The notes: generated by a model from the sequence alone, not told the origin. Numbered from the stretch's first letter, positions 45,090 through 58,260 are shown. The stretch: 64,000 nucleotides of DNA from Asterella californica (GCA_036924285.1 JAYKYS010000004.1:27808001-27872000), one strand, 5' to 3'. A program made the numbers and translations.

Positions 45090-47718
45090 TTACATGGAAA
45101 CATAATCAGCTAAACACAAAGAATCAAACTCATTAGTAGATGGTCTCTTTATATATTTTTCAATACAAGAATAGCATGGGATATCAGTACTATCATCATC
45201 CAAGTCCTTCAAATGTATATTAGGTTTGAGAACATAATGTCGGTTTTCAGTAGGGGTTGTTGGAATAAACTGAACAGATCGAGATGTATGATGAACTGGT
45301 ATAGATAAAACAATAAAAGCAGCAGCTTGTGCTGACATTTGGAATGAATTCAAGAAAACTTTACCTAGTTTTAGTATTTTATTTTTTAAATCTATTCCTT
45401 CTTTAAGACATACATATGCAATCTCTTTCATTTCTTTGGTAAGTGTATTATCTATTTTTGTCATATATGAAGTACAATAACTAGCTGCTGCAAATGGATC
45501 AAGAATGTATTGAATATCAGTGTTTGCGTTCCATATATTTGCTATAGTAGTATTAAAAGGATTAGTACGCAAGTTTTGTAAATTGTGTTTCAGAAATAAA
45601 GTTGGTTTAATTACAGTAGACCGCAAAATACGTAAATAGAACTCCTCTGAAATTTGTAGTGTCGAAAGAAATTGATCAAATGACATATTATTGTCATCAG
45701 GTATTTCTTTTAATGTAGTATGTATTAGTTGTGCATGCATTTGGAATAATTTATTATCTTTATGTGTAACTTTGTCATTATCACTTAGAGGAACTAATAC
45801 ACATGTATGATTCATGAGCGGTTTCGGATAGTTGAACCTACAAAATATGCCTTTGTTTGTTTTTTTCTTGCATGTCGCACGATGTTTATGAGTTTGTAAG
45901 TCTATATTACTTGCAACAAGTTTTGATTTATCACAAGTGAACGTACGATCAATAAATTTTGTTACCTCCTCATCAGATTCTCATAAGAACATAGGAGCAT
46001 TTTTTATCCATATTAGCGCATGATCATGTGGACTTCCTCTGCTTTGAAACTCTGTCACAAAAAAATAATCAACAACTTTGCATAATACACTATGATCATC
46101 TTTTAGAAGCTTCCTAAGACGTGTCATTCTGTAATCGTAATACCTGGCAACAATAACAGGATAATTTCGAATTAAACTGATTTTATCTTTACTAGTCAAG
46201 TTACCGAGTATCCCAGATGATAAATTTAGAGGATTTTCTTTCTTATTATTAAAATCTAACAAACACTGCACCAATTGTGACCACCTAGTTTCAGCAGAAG
46301 AGAAAGTTACAAAAACAGTAGGTGGACCTAACTGACGTATCATGGCAAACACATCCTTTCTCAGTTTTTGCAAGTAGTCGGGAGAAAAACGTAATTTTTC
46401 TAGTTCTCTATACATAGTTTCTCCTGTCAAAAGTTTATTAAATGATTCTTTGTTACGAATTTCTGAACTGTTAACATACGATCTTTTAGATGACCTCTTC
46501 TCAGTCGGAAAGAACTGCATGATATAACTTGCTCAATGCATATTTTAGCTGCTTTAAAAAATAAATTTAAATGATGTGTAGAAAAAGAATTATCTGTATG
46601 AGTTGTTTCCCAAACTGCAATATCTTTATATGATAACTTCTCTTTATTACATGTTTCTCTAGGAAGTCCGAAAAACAAAGAAGGAAAATTTAATTCTTCA
46701 CAGTACTTATCCATGAACATTGGAATAGGACTTTCTCCTTCACTAGGTGCTAAAGTAAGACTCGAAGGTATTTCTAACTCATCTATGATTTGTTGCGATT
46801 CTAAATTTTGTATACATGTATCAGTATACATCAGTTCTTCTTCTTCTACAAATGTGTCCTTGCTAGATATTAATTGCAACTCATCACTTTTATGTTCAGC
46901 ATAATTTTCGCTATAATTATGTGTAGTATTTTGTCTTTCAAGTTCAAATTTCTCAATCCATGATGTATCTATTTCAATATTTGCATCCTTGTATAATGGA
47001 TAGTTACGTAAATCATATAATGCCTCCATAATTCTATTTGGTCGAATATTCCCATATATATAAGGATTTTTGTAGTCTAACTTTCTCTTGATGAAAATTG
47101 CTATCGTTGCTTCGTCTTCAATAAGTTTTAGAAGACTTGTATATATTTTTTGTAAACTACAAGGGACATTTATTATACTACCTTTCATTCCCCATTGTCC
47201 ATAACTTTGAAGTTTATATATTTGTGCAAATGATTGACGTAAAGAAATCAATCTCTCTTCCAAATTTGTTAGAATTGCTACACTTGAGATAGTCTTGTTT
47301 ACTTTTATATTAATGGGTGATAAGAATTTTGGCATTCTGTTTCGATATATTTTATCGAAACAATATTGACATATGGTATTTGTTATGTCTATTTCATCAA
47401 ACTTTGAACTATGTGTAGATTTTAAAAAATCCAATATTCCATATGTACAATTTCTTATCGAATGGTTAAAACATAGACGTTCACATGAAATACATGTCTG
47501 GTTTGGTACATCATTCAAGCTTTCAAGAAATATTTCAGTGTGAGATTTTTAGATTTATTTATATATTTTCTACTTAATTTCTGTTTACATCTTAAATAGT
47601 ACATACGTGTTTTAAGTTTCTCTGGTGTGATGTAACTGAATGTAGGATGTGTAGCCAAAAAAATAAAAACAAGATCTGCTACATTCTTTCCATTGTGTAT
47701 AGCAATTGTGGATATCAA
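45090..47718 (-). pseudogene. Helitron replication initiator (Rep) with N-terminal Cys-rich region
   Basis: Pieces in order on the minus strand. 47718-47515 and 47518-46427 join by a frameshift and hold a zinc-finger-like part (CISCERLC, CQYCFDK) and a conserved Helitron-specific region (LISLRQSFAQIYKL, INVPCSLQKIYTSL). Frame 46520-45981 is the Rep N-terminal domain (LQKLRKDVFAMIRQLGPPTV, TFSSAETRW) with the HUH motif RGSPHDHALIW. A TGA (45981-45983) interrupts it; the same frame continues in 45815-45090 with the tyrosine motif SYCTSYMTK. Rep would nick and join DNA during rolling-circle-like transposition. Confidence 0.8.
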
Positions 47719-49164
47719 TAGTTCATCAATTTCTCTCCATCGTATTATTTTCGTCTATGGACTTCCGTATTACCACTCTGATCATTATTTCCTTCCATAA
47801 CAAAATATATTTGTCGATTTTAGAAATGACCTCGCACACAACAGATGATTATTTGCAAACAAGTGATATTCTATTTATTTGTATGATGCCAACTTAAACT
47901 TCTATTTTAATAAAATTTTATTGTCAACATACTACAAATACTAGATTGTATGCAATAATCTGACGTACTGAAGAGAAGCAGCAAACAACTAAGGTCAAGG
48001 CAGTAATATAAAGATTTGTACCTTGTTAACAGTATAAGTTGAGAAATTATAAGAATAAATCAGAAAATTAAATCTTGAAGTTAATGCATGAAATTCTATC
48101 AAGGCGAAAATCTGTCTGGGTTTGCTGAGTTTGCTCCTCGATCCTTTCTATCGGGGTCTAGCTGAAAATCATTTTGTGCTCGAAATGAAACCCATCTGTA
48201 CTACGAGAAGGGTTCATAGTAGGAAGAGAGAGAAAACTGTCTCTACCATGAAGTTCTTATATATCACCAGCTATATGTATTACCGCCTGTGATAATTTGT
48301 GCGTTGTTGTTAAACGTATTCTATCAATTAAAAAATGCTACAACTACCAAATTAAGCTGAATCGGACTACATGAAACTAAACTACACATATGCCTGCAGG
48401 AGTCACAGCTCCATGCTCACACCAACTCGGTCGCTCTGTAGTCTCACAACCCAGATAAAACTAATCATTGATGACTCACTATGGCTTTGTAGCATGCACG
48501 TTCGCCTAGAAAGAAAAACCTGTGTGATCTGCACAAAACGATAGCACTTCTCCCTCACAGGTAAACTTGCTCTTTCTCTCCCTAGCACGAGATCAGCATT
48601 GAGCACTCCCCTCTCCTACATGAAATATAGAACTCGGCTTCAAACCATGTCCCTCTTCAAGGTGGTATATATATCCTTTCAACAGTACGTGCCCTCGTAG
48701 GAGGCCAGCTGATGCAAGCAGGCGCTTTTATTACCAAGAAATTAGATCACTGGTCGTTCAGAAGTGCTTGGGTGGGTACTGCAGGGCAGCGCAGATAGTC
48801 CAGAACCTTTACAATATTTGCCTCAGAATCAAGAAACTTGTCTCCAACGGGAGATAAAAAGAACCAACCTTATTCGTGTGATCTGGACTCCACAGATCGG
48901 AGGGTCAGAGCCAATCTACCACAGCAGCAACAACTGCCACACCTCCTCGAGGAGCATTTTCTCCCTGGATCAATCCTATTCTCTCTCGCGCTCACGTAAA
49001 TCCATACGAATCAGAAATCCTATGGTTGTCATTCATATTCAACCCTCTCTCCGTGTCTCCTGTAATAGCCAGAATCGTGCGGATCTGAGAAATACACAAC
49101 ATCTGCAGATATACACTAATCTTTCGATTGATAGATGAAAAAATAAACTCGTAAACACCTCTCA

Positions 49165-49285
49165 ATGAACCAGCTTCATAAATTGCTTGATGAACTAGTT
49201 TGATAAATTACTCGATGGACTAGCTTGATAAACCGTTTTGATCAATCAGCTTGATGGACCGGCTCGATGAATTGTTCTGATGAAC
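49165..49285. repeat. Degenerate ~25-bp tandem repeat
   Basis: About five units built on GATGAACTAGTTTGATAAAT, GATGGACTAGCTTGATAAAC, GATCAATCAGCTTGATGGAC and similar. Confidence 0.6.
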
Positions 49286-49963
49286 GTAATTCTGTATCTC
49301 ATATGAACCACCACGTAATCTGATACTGCAGTCAGTACTAGTGTTGCGGATAGATCTCACTTTGGTAAGAATTTTGACCACAAACGAGGTAGATAACAAG
49401 CACCGTCACATAAATCTTCAATCGAGAGCATACGCTTTTGCTGAGAAGTAGACATTCTGTTCGTACTATTTGGATCCTGAGCATGCAGATCCAGTTGAAA
49501 GGTTTTTACTATAATAGACTGAAGAGTTCTGTTTCTCGCTGAATTTATATAATAAAAAATATCTAAATGCTTGGTTCAAAAGATAGTGTTCAGACAAACA
49601 ATATCCATTGAAAAAGTTAAGGTTTGAGTATGGCGGTGATGTGTTGTAACTTATTTTCATATGATACTTATACCTATTCTTGAATCATCGAGATATATTA
49701 TCTTATCCAATGAAATATATATATATATACAATAATACTTCTTCTCATTTCTCTCTTCCTCTAGTCAATGCTGGAAGCGAATCCCAACTATAGTTATTTT
49801 GATAATTTTACTCCTAAAATTATTTTAATTATTTTAATAATATTAAAACTATAATTAGGATTTTGATAATTTCAAGTTTTCATTTTTCTACTTGTGGTCT
49901 TGATTTATCCAAAAGCATGTGTCTTATACAAAAACAGTAATTTCTAAAAGTGAACAAAGTCTT

Positions 49964-50099
49964 CAAATCACACGTAATATTGTTACAGTAGTTTAAAAAA
50001 ATAGTTTAGTACCAAAAATAGTAACTATATCCAAATCACACGTAATATTGTTACAGTAGTTTAAAAAAATAGTTTAGTACCAAAAATAATAACTATATC
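49964..50099. repeat. 68-bp tandem duplication
   Basis: CAAATCACACGTAATATTGT and the following bases are repeated immediately with one visible change (AATAGTAAC against AATAATAAC). Confidence 0.92.
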
Positions 50100-50699
50100 C
50101 AAACCGCAACGAAGATGCTAGAAAGAACTCCTCTTTATGTTTTATAGATCCTTCGTCTTTCAACTTCCTTCTTTATCCTCATCCACGTCAGATTTACAAA
50201 TTCACTATCGATCCCAATGGCTTGTTCCTACGGAACAGAGCCAAAAACCAGAATCAATAAAACTGCCGCGATCGAGTCTAACGGTTATCATTAAACACCA
50301 ATCATGGCGATTCGTGCGTTGCCCGAGAAATTGAAGATTGTGGTGATAAACAACTAAACTTTAACTTCACCAAATTTATCCTTTACCTTTCTCGTTTCAA
50401 TTTTCACAACGACTCCATCCAAGCTACCGCATAGCAAACTACTGGACCACGACAAACTATGTGCGGTGGGTTGCTGTTCAACTGGGAGCTCGTTGTTAAA
50501 CTCTCTCTCTGCTTTTCACTACTGGGTGTTCCTGCTCTCTCTGTTCACGTAGCTAATAACAGCAGTGTTGCATTACGATGTGGAAGCTTCCCTCCTGTCA
50601 CAGTCACGACCATCCCACAACACACTTCTGAAGTAAGCTCTCGCACACAGCGTTTGAATTGTAGTTACAGCGCTATATGTTGTCTATTAAGGGGGTTTT

Positions 50700-50845
50700 G
50701 CTCATTGCGTGCCGTCATTGATACTCATAAGGGTGCTAACACGCTACCCAAGACGAGGAGGCCCGTCCAGGAAGAGCCAGGTCGAGCCCTGGACCCCACA
50801 CTAGTGCGACGATGTTTCTGACCATTCCGCTAACCACCGCGCGGC
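50700..50845 (-). repeat. Second tRNA-like, SINE-type head
   Basis: Minus strand has A-box-like TGGTTAGCGGAATGG (about 50836-50822) and B-box-like GGGCTCGACCTGG (about 50790-50778), about 45 nt apart, preceded by GCCGCGCGG. It cannot be folded into a normal tRNA with confidence, so a tRNA-derived SINE is more likely. Its 3' end is not defined. Confidence 0.35.
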
Positions 50846-51548
50846 ACGTCACTGCAAGCCGTCGGAGGTGCCGCCATGTATATCGCCGCGGAAACACCAC
50901 CTGGACTTCTAGAGCTCCACAAGCCATTAACACGGTAGCCAATTCAAGACCCTGGAAGTTCAAACTGTTAACTGAAAATTTCCGCCTTTCGAATGAATAT
51001 TGTGCAGGACGAGACGGCAGCAATATCGAGGGTGAAATATGCCGCTTAAGATAACGTGGAGAGAAGCTTCTCCACATGTCACTTTACAATCAATGCAGCT
51101 CGAAAGCTAACCGGTAGTCACAAGGATAGAAGACCCTCTCTCTATGATACAATCCGTTCTTCATTCGCCTCACAATCCCCGCTATGTCTTTCTTGGTGCA
51201 TTTGATAACGCCGAGAAGCGAGCTGTCTCTTCCACAACTCCACTTTTACACGACTATCTAAAAGCCAAGCTAGACTAAGAATAAACGAAGGCTTCCTACA
51301 ATACCAGCTAAATACGTCGTCTGTGTTGTCAGCTTCTCTCATCTCATGTGGTAGTTATATCTCTACTTTATATAACTACCACATACAGGTAAACGGAAAG
51401 GGCTCGAGCCTGAAGAGAGCATTAGGCCACGCCACACCCTGTGCTCCCAAGATCTTAAATACCCTAAAACGAAAGAGCCAGAACTACCGCGTCACAGACT
51501 AGATTTGAAGGACGTAGCTACCGGATTCTTCCTTGGAAGAGTGTCGCT

Positions 51549-51557
51549 GTATATAAA
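51549..51557 (+). promoter_or_regulatory. TATA-box-like element
   Basis: TGTATATAAATTTG lies about 55 bp upstream of the ATG of the hypothetical ORF at 51608, a plausible distance for a core promoter. Confidence 0.35.
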
Positions 51558-51607
51558 TTTGCTTCACACCATCACTTGAAGGATCCCTAATCAGCTAGAA
51601 GACAAAC

Positions 51608-52018
51608 ATGGCCCAAAAGGTCCGAAACCCAATGTGCCTACAGACTGAACGAACACTGCTTCCAGCTTTTATCTTCAGCAAGAAGATGCCCTTGAGAGGA
51701 GTGGCAGTAACATCCATACAGGAACAACATATAGGATTCCAACCGCCTCTGAGAAGGGTTGTCATGTGGTACAACCCAAAGATCAAGTACAGACAGCCCG
51801 CATTTCCACACCTCCGCGTGTACGCGTGGAAACAGGACAAGGTGGTAGAACCCACAGCTGACTTCTACTTGGCCCCAAACACTGGAAACAAGGTGCAACC
51901 GTCCTCAAGCAGAGCAAGGGATTCTTCCTCACCCCTCGTAAGGTTGATGCTTTCTTGCCTCACGAACAGGTTGGGGTTGAAGGTGACGAGTAACCCCAAA
52001 GCAAACTTTGGTTCTTAA
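51608..52018 (+). CDS. Hypothetical protein, 136 aa
   Basis: ATG in a good plant context (AACATGGCC), with a TATA-like box about 55 bp upstream. The protein is basic with no signal peptide or motif that I recognise (MAQKVRNPMCLQTERTLLPA at the start). Minus-strand ORFs overlap it, so chance is possible. It could be a first exon. Convergent with eRF3. Confidence 0.3.
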   Translation: MAQKVRNPMCLQTERTLLPAFIFSKKMPLRGVAVTSIQEQHIGFQPPLRRVVMWYNPKIKYRQPAFPHLRVYAWKQDKVVEPTADFYLAPNTGNKVQPSSSRARDSSSPLVRLMLSCLTNRLGLKVTSNPKANFGS

Positions 52019-52495
52019 CGAGCAAGCAACAAATCTCAGGTGACGGACAAGCTAAAGGAGGTAACATGTTCGGCTCTTGAACGCTCGGTGCTCAACACAT
52101 AAATTAGTGACGAACTTGCTCCGTATACTACATTCCTCTGATCCCATCTGCTCCGGACATGGATTTGCCAGATCCCTGCACAAATAATATCCGAACTAAT
52201 AAGCACTGCACTGCACTGTGGACCCTTATCGTCGCTGACCATAAGGGTCCACAGTTCCACTCACTAAGAAAAATAAAATGGATGCCCACGAACAGAAAAG
52301 CGGTTACGATCTAAACAATCGATATTATCTTCACACACAGTAATGCCCGTCCTCCACAATCATGCCTTAAACCTCAAATCAGGGCGACCTGAGACACCTG
52401 CAAACTGGGAAGACAAACGCCATCAGGAGAAGACTCTTTACCTCGTGCCAACATAACGTCCAGCTGAGGTATTAATCCAATCAAATGTGTTGACG

Positions 52496-55400
52496 TCATT
52501 CGTTTGAAATACTAGGTTTTGGCAGCTTCACGACCTTGCCAATAGCAACCGTCTTCCCTACAGTACACAATAGGCCATCATGCGTTACGTCGTTAGAAGG
52601 ATGTACAACAATTTGTGACCATGTGTCAACCGCTACTTGCAACAAAATATACCCTCAAGGTTCACGCCCCGAAACTCACCTTCATCACGTAGAGTAAAGC
52701 GCCCAAGTTGAGGAAAATCTTCGAACCTCTCCATGCAAATCGCGTCGTTTACCTGCATAGTCGAAAGGTCAAGCAAAACAAGTTGAAGCAACGACTACAC
52801 CGGTCGTGGACTCTCCTGGAAAAGTCCCCTTTTCGAGAGCGGATGAAGCCCTCTCTCTTCACCCTCTCTCAAAACCCAAGGATATTTCATCTACCTTCGA
52901 GAAGTAATGCCCAGCTTCTGGGCAACATGAGGCACAGTGATAACCACCCAGTTAGAGACAGATAATCTCCAGACACCCAGTACATGCATCAGTTTAACAC
53001 CCAGGACATGCATCTTGTATACCTGAATCCTGACCACCACAATGGCACCACTCTTCACAAAGAGGACTTTCTTCTTTTTCGCCTTCTTGGTTTTGGGGTC
53101 TATCTCCTGAAGCAACTCAATGATTTCACACTCCTCGACAACTGAATGAATGTGAAGCACAGCCTTGTACCCAGCGGTAAATATAGCCTGCCATGTATAG
53201 ACTTCATATTAGACACACGTACAATCCATCGGAAAAAAAGCTTCTGCAGTCGTGAACATAACCATACGCTGAATACTGGTTCCCTTAACCACAAACGCTT
53301 ATCCCATTTCTGCCAACACGACCCTATGAACCTACGTCGTGAAACTGCAGTACTTTCATGTGACTCTATCCTTACCATGTATAACACTGCATACGAGGTA
53401 CACATTAACCAGAAGAGCACATAGATCTTGTAACCACTGAACCAACCAGATTCAGACCGCGCATGGTCTTAACAAGCAAGTAGCCCTAAAAAGGAATTTG
53501 AATGGGGAAACAGGCACTTACCTTGTGGTCAAGGAGCTCCAAGATCTGTAATTGTGCATCAAATTCGAGAACGACAGGGATGGGCTTAACTGCAGTTACA
53601 AACAATCAGCCGTCAACTTCGAGGGCTCAGTCCCATCCGAACGACGCGAGAGAAGAATAATCTGTGTTGTACGTGGCAAGAAGACCTGTGAGGTCATCTT
53701 GCCACGTAACCAGGGTCACTAGCACCACCCTTAAGCTAATAAAATAAGTAAAACATGAATATATATTTGACATCATCGGGCCACAGCGGCGCTGTAGTTG
53801 TCTGCTGATACTTGCCTATACTCGACAGGACAAATCCAGAAGAGATGTCTTCCTCTTCTACTCCTGACAACCTAATTCGGAGATTCTCTCCAGGTTTCGC
53901 ATAGTTTACTTCGTCATTGTCCCGATAGACAGTAACAACCTTCACTTGGGCCTGCACCACACATCGCCATGAGAAAATCTTTACGTATCTAAAAGGTGTT
54001 GCCAGTCCGATTCTCCCCGTGGAAGAAGATATACATCTGCGAACAGCAGCGTAGAAAGCCAAAACGACGTTCTCTTTCGAGTATACCTTGTTGGGCATTA
54101 CTACTAAACTGTCTCCTCTTCGAACGCTCCCAGACTCAATCTTGCCCATCACAACCGTCCCCATATCCTTGAACCTATCTATGAGTGGCATCCTGCATAA
54201 GCCACAAGGCCACTTTTAGATAAACGCGTGTTACACAAAACGAGGTAGGCTGAACCAGAAACTTGAACGCAAGAATACAATGTGGTTATTCACAATCTAC
54301 ACTCCGGACCTGAAAGGGCCGTTCGGGTCCCTCGGAGGCAACTCCACGGCATCCAAGGCCTCGAAGAGGCTTGATCCAGCCCACCAATTGCAATATTTCT
54401 TCCCCATTCGCTCCTTCATGTTGACGCCTAAAAGACCAGAAATGGGAAGGAACTGCACATCTGTGCAAACAACAAATGCCCAACTGGTCGTGAGTTGGGG
54501 CTTAGAAGAAACCAGAATCGAGAAGCTGAAGGGAAGTAGTAGAAAACGATCTCCACTATCATGAGAAATTCCCGATTCTAGAGCACCGTCTATTAGCCAC
54601 ACTTAGTCTCCAGCAAATGATGAAATGGTGAAATGTAGAACATGGACAATACGAGTCTCTTTTGACGGTGCTGGCAATCCAATAGGGCTCGTCAAGATCC
54701 AAATCACACCTTTTTTAACATTGTAGCCACATGCCTTCAAAAAGGGGAGCATTTTCTTCTCAATCTCATCAAATCTGAGGACAGGACACATTCAGATCAG
54801 CCGTCCTTCCGTGATATTTACATAAAGAGTATACATAAAAAACAGCTTTACAGCTTCACAACGGCAACCGTATTACCAGATTCACAATGGTCAAACAGTA
54901 ATCAGTTATCTATAGACATGATAAAGCTGTTCCCCAGACAGCCTCTTGTTTTCAACCAGAATTCATCGCCGAGCGAGTTTATCAACTATGAATCGAAAGA
55001 GACACTGTTCTAACCTCTCTTTCGCCCACTCAACAGAAGGATCATCCATTTTGTTTACAGCCACCAAAAGTTTCGACACTCCCAGAGTCTTCGCAAGTTG
55101 GGCGTGTTCACGAGTCTGCCCTCCTCGTTCAAATCCTGTTTCAAATTCACCTTTCCTGGCAGATATAACCTGGACGAGCATTGTCAGCTATAACAAGAGC
55201 CTCCTTCTCCCGAGATCGTACCCCTGACGGTTGACTAGACACGATTTAGCAGCAGAGATTACCAGGAATAGAGTTGAACTGATATATGAGATTTAAGCCT
55301 TCCCTTAATGCCTCTTTCTTAACGAACGTGATGTTCACACTGCCTCAGTGCACCCTCTATAACGACAGATTTGAGAACGATATCGTACCAAAACTCCGAC

Positions 55401-58260
55401 ATCCGCCTGAGAGGCTCCACTGATCATGTTCGGAACGTAGTTCTTGTGGCCCTGACATGCGAAACGTCCACTCTTGTGAACATCAAAATACACTTTGTGC
55501 GGCGCGGTTGCCACGATCACTGGACCAAAACTCCTAGGATTATGTTCACCTTCTTGAAGATTAGAAAGCATAAGGTTCAAAAAACGGCCAGCAGAGCAAA
55601 ACTCAGAAAGTGTACGCTTTACAACCGATAACTGTGTGCGAACTCCTCATTCCCTCCTACACCTAACGAACGGTAGTGTTCCATAGCATCTCCACACGTA
55701 CGAGTAAAGTACTTACAGGAGCATCGAGAATTGTGAATCTCGACTTCGCTGTTTCAAAATGAGCTCTTCCAACCTCGACAGTTTTACCCTGTTTCAGTTC
55801 AAAAGATCGTATTACAAACTATCCATTCATTCACTCTATTGCTCCATGAAGATTAGCCCAAAACAACTCCTACTTGTTAAGCCAGAACCTTGAGCGTCTA
55901 TCCCACTTACTAATATACATTATACTTGGAACACTTGGAGATAAATTACATCTCGATCCCAAACAGAAGTCAAGAAGCCTCCCCGTAACGTTGATCACCA
56001 GGAGGAATCATACGGTCATAAATAACGTAGATCACTTCAGAGCTCTGGAGTAGGTAACTGAGACTCAAGATCCTAACTCCAACCCTTAAGACAGATAACC
56101 AGGAGCAGACAACACCAGTCTAAAACAAAAAAAAACCTGTATGCGCGATGAATGCAAGTTACACGATTCACTACACCTTTGCTCGCTCTTCCTCATTGGT
56201 ATCCATGATGTAGGCCATGTACCTGAAAGCCAAATCCGATAACCAACCCGTGAGCAAAGATCACATCAGAAGTAGTATTGTCTCGACGAATGTGATGTAA
56301 TAGTAGTGAATCTTCAAAGCTTGACTCGGTGCAATTGTTTAAAGACGTGCATAGTCCAAAACGACCTGCTAAACTGCCCCATATATCCTTGCAGATAATA
56401 TCGAACTCGTGACTAATTCTCCCGAAAGAAATGTCCCCTACTGAGCAAGCAAGCGGATTTCCACGCAGCTAGCCCTGCCTTTGCAAGAAAAAATGGCATT
56501 TAACGATTCCACTGAATACCTACCAACTCTCTCGATTCTTTTCTTTGGCCTCTCGTTCATACTTCTGAATTGTTCGTTCATCGACCATGTCACTGAGGTA
56601 AAGAATCTGTCCACCAATAGTAGACTTTCCCGCATCTATAATAAAAAGCAGCAGGGTACCGTCATCGAGCAGTAACAGCAAAACGGCTTCGGGAAACGAC
56701 GATATAAAAGCAGATACAAGAGCAGCAGATACAAATTTGCAGCAGATACAAAAGGCCACATGCTAAAGCTCAAAAGAGCGGTACATGAAACAAGGCCTTG
56801 CAACTAATCTCACCGACGTGACCAATGAAGACAACGTTCATGTGTGGCCTGGTGTCTAATTCCTCCTGAGGAGCTTGCGTCGCCCGCTTTTCGGCAACCT
56901 CCTGATGAGCGTGTTCTCCTGCACGATGTCAACCAAATGTGTCATAACGCCTCCTTGGTGTGAAACTGCACCCTTCTACACTAAAAGATTACAGCAATGA
57001 CAGCGAGTTCAAAACGTATCATGAGACCCATAAATTCAAGCTAGACCCACAGACGGCACAGAAAGAGGATGCGACCAACTATACACAATTCGGGCATGAA
57101 GGACTACGCTCAGGAGCCTGCAGTATATCCACAACTAAAAGCTCTTCCAGCTGCGAGAATATATATTATTAAGTGGTCCAAGGGCGATCGCAAAAGCGAA
57201 GACGCGAAAATCCGGGACGGGCTAATCCGTCCAGAACAAGGACACTGAACCAAAATTCCTGCACCAGCCCTATCCGTGGGGCTGGACGACTTCTAAGAGA
57301 GCTGGCGGGTCCTCTCCGGATAAAGTCAGTCAGCAGATTATGCATACTAAGTTAGTTTCTGCCCTCTACGGTGTAAATGCATCCCGACTTGACAAAGGAA
57401 TTCGAGCCAAGACACCAAAAGAAAAGCAAGACCAATGAGCGAGGAAGTACTGGTCCTAGGCATGCAAAGATATACACAAAATTATCACTACGGTACTGAC
57501 TCATTAAACAGGGACCTCGACCCCATCCATACATCGGCGAACAATTATGGATACTCGACTACTCTCTCCTGAACTAAAGCTAGTGTCGCCAGTCCAAGCA
57601 AATAGCACACATGGACCTAACAGAAGCGAACCATCGATCCTGATGACACGAAGGCCTGTTGTGCGACGTAACTGCTACACAGATTCATTCTCGATCGACT
57701 GAGAAGAGGCATTTGCATGTAAGCGAAACCAAACAAAAAATGGAAGTAAAATAAAAGACCAAACCTCGATCAGAGTCAGCGGCAGGATCAACGTCCGTTC
57801 CCAAGGCATCCGCCAAAGAAGCATCGCCAGTAGTCTCCTGATTTTTTACTTGATTGTCACTGCCGGATTCAAGGACCGACGTATCTCCAGTCTCTTCGGT
57901 GATTCCAGCGTCCGCAGCAATTTCATCCGCTCCCAGGTCCAATTTAGCTAAGTGGACTGCAGCATCACCCCTTGCAGCAGTTTCGGGTGATGGTGGAGAC
58001 GGAGCAGGAGGGGCAGCCACAGCAGCTGGTACAGGAGGCGGTTGGACGACGGGTGGAGCAGCAGTAGCATTCTGCAAAGGATGACTAGAAAGGCCCGAAT
58101 TGCCAAAAGACGGAGTGGAAGGAGTGAAGACGGGGGCTGATGGATTGAAACTGAACGCAGGCGCGTTCGGATTGAACGAGAACTTGGAAGCTGGCTTGGA
58201 TGGAGCCGGAGCAGCCTGAGACGCCGGCTCCATGTCCTCCCAAGAGTCGGGCTCAGCCAT
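52496..58260 (-). CDS. eRF3: Eukaryotic peptide chain release factor GTP-binding subunit eRF3 (GSPT1/Sup35 family), 15 exons
   Basis: GTPase that works with eRF1 to end translation at stop codons. Coding exons on the minus strand: 58260-57765, 56918-56814, 56635-56524, 56222-56177, 55788-55717, 55451-55389, 55169-55015, 54774-54710, 54460-54310, 54192-54087, 53951-53816, 53589-53522, 53187-53023, 52752-52680, 52557-52496. They add up to 1875 bases, 624 residues, with phases agreeing at every junction. The start is [10 protein letters not shown] at 58260; an upstream in-frame ATG at 58278 is possible. The N-terminus has two overlapping PAM2-like motifs ([20 protein letters not shown]) for poly(A)-binding protein. 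GTPase motifs: GHVDAGKST across exons 2-3, DAPGHK, NKMD, SGL. EF-Tu-like domains 2 and 3 follow ([44 protein letters not shown]). Introns are GT-AG except intron 11, which is GC-AG. No disabling change is seen. Confidence 0.95.
53590..53815 (-). other. GC-AG intron of eRF3 (intron 11)
   Basis: No GT donor fits the conserved protein at the end of exon 11. Using GC at 53815-53814 (exon ...ATAG, intron GCAAGTAT) and AG at 53591-53590 gives the conserved SSIVKPIP junction in phase. GCAAGT is the standard context of GC donors. Confidence 0.8.

Larger units (their letters stand above)
42713..47718 (-). mobile_element. Helitron (coding part), minus strand, decayed
   Basis: On the minus strand, in order: a Cys-rich N-terminal region, the Helitron-type Rep domain with its HUH motif and Tyr pair, a PIF1-like helicase cut short, and an RPA-like OB-fold gene with at least one intron. 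This is the gene set of plant Helitrons. Frameshifts near 47520 and 46510, a TGA at 45981, further breaks around 45090 and a damaged P-loop show that it is inactive. I could not place the 5'-TC and 3'-CTRR ends. Confidence 0.85.
47719..50690. other. Spacer right of the Helitron with small repeats, no gene recognised
   Basis: Contains the second flanking repeat (48185-48395), a degenerate ~25-bp tandem array (49165-49285), a 68-bp tandem duplication (49964-50099) and a TATA-like stretch at 48667 with no convincing gene behind it. Confidence 0.45.
50860..52490. other. Spacer downstream of eRF3; one hypothetical ORF
   Basis: No recognisable gene apart from the ORF at 51608. The part next to 52496 should include the eRF3 3' UTR; I see no certain polyadenylation signal. 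Confidence 0.35.

Noticed and set aside
42713..48400. Exact Helitron ends (TC start, CTRR end with hairpin)
   Set aside because: No position had both the terminal bases and a convincing GC-rich hairpin, so no ends are claimed.
49165..49285. CRISPR-like array
   Set aside because: Units are contiguous and degenerate, with no unique spacers, in a eukaryotic genome.
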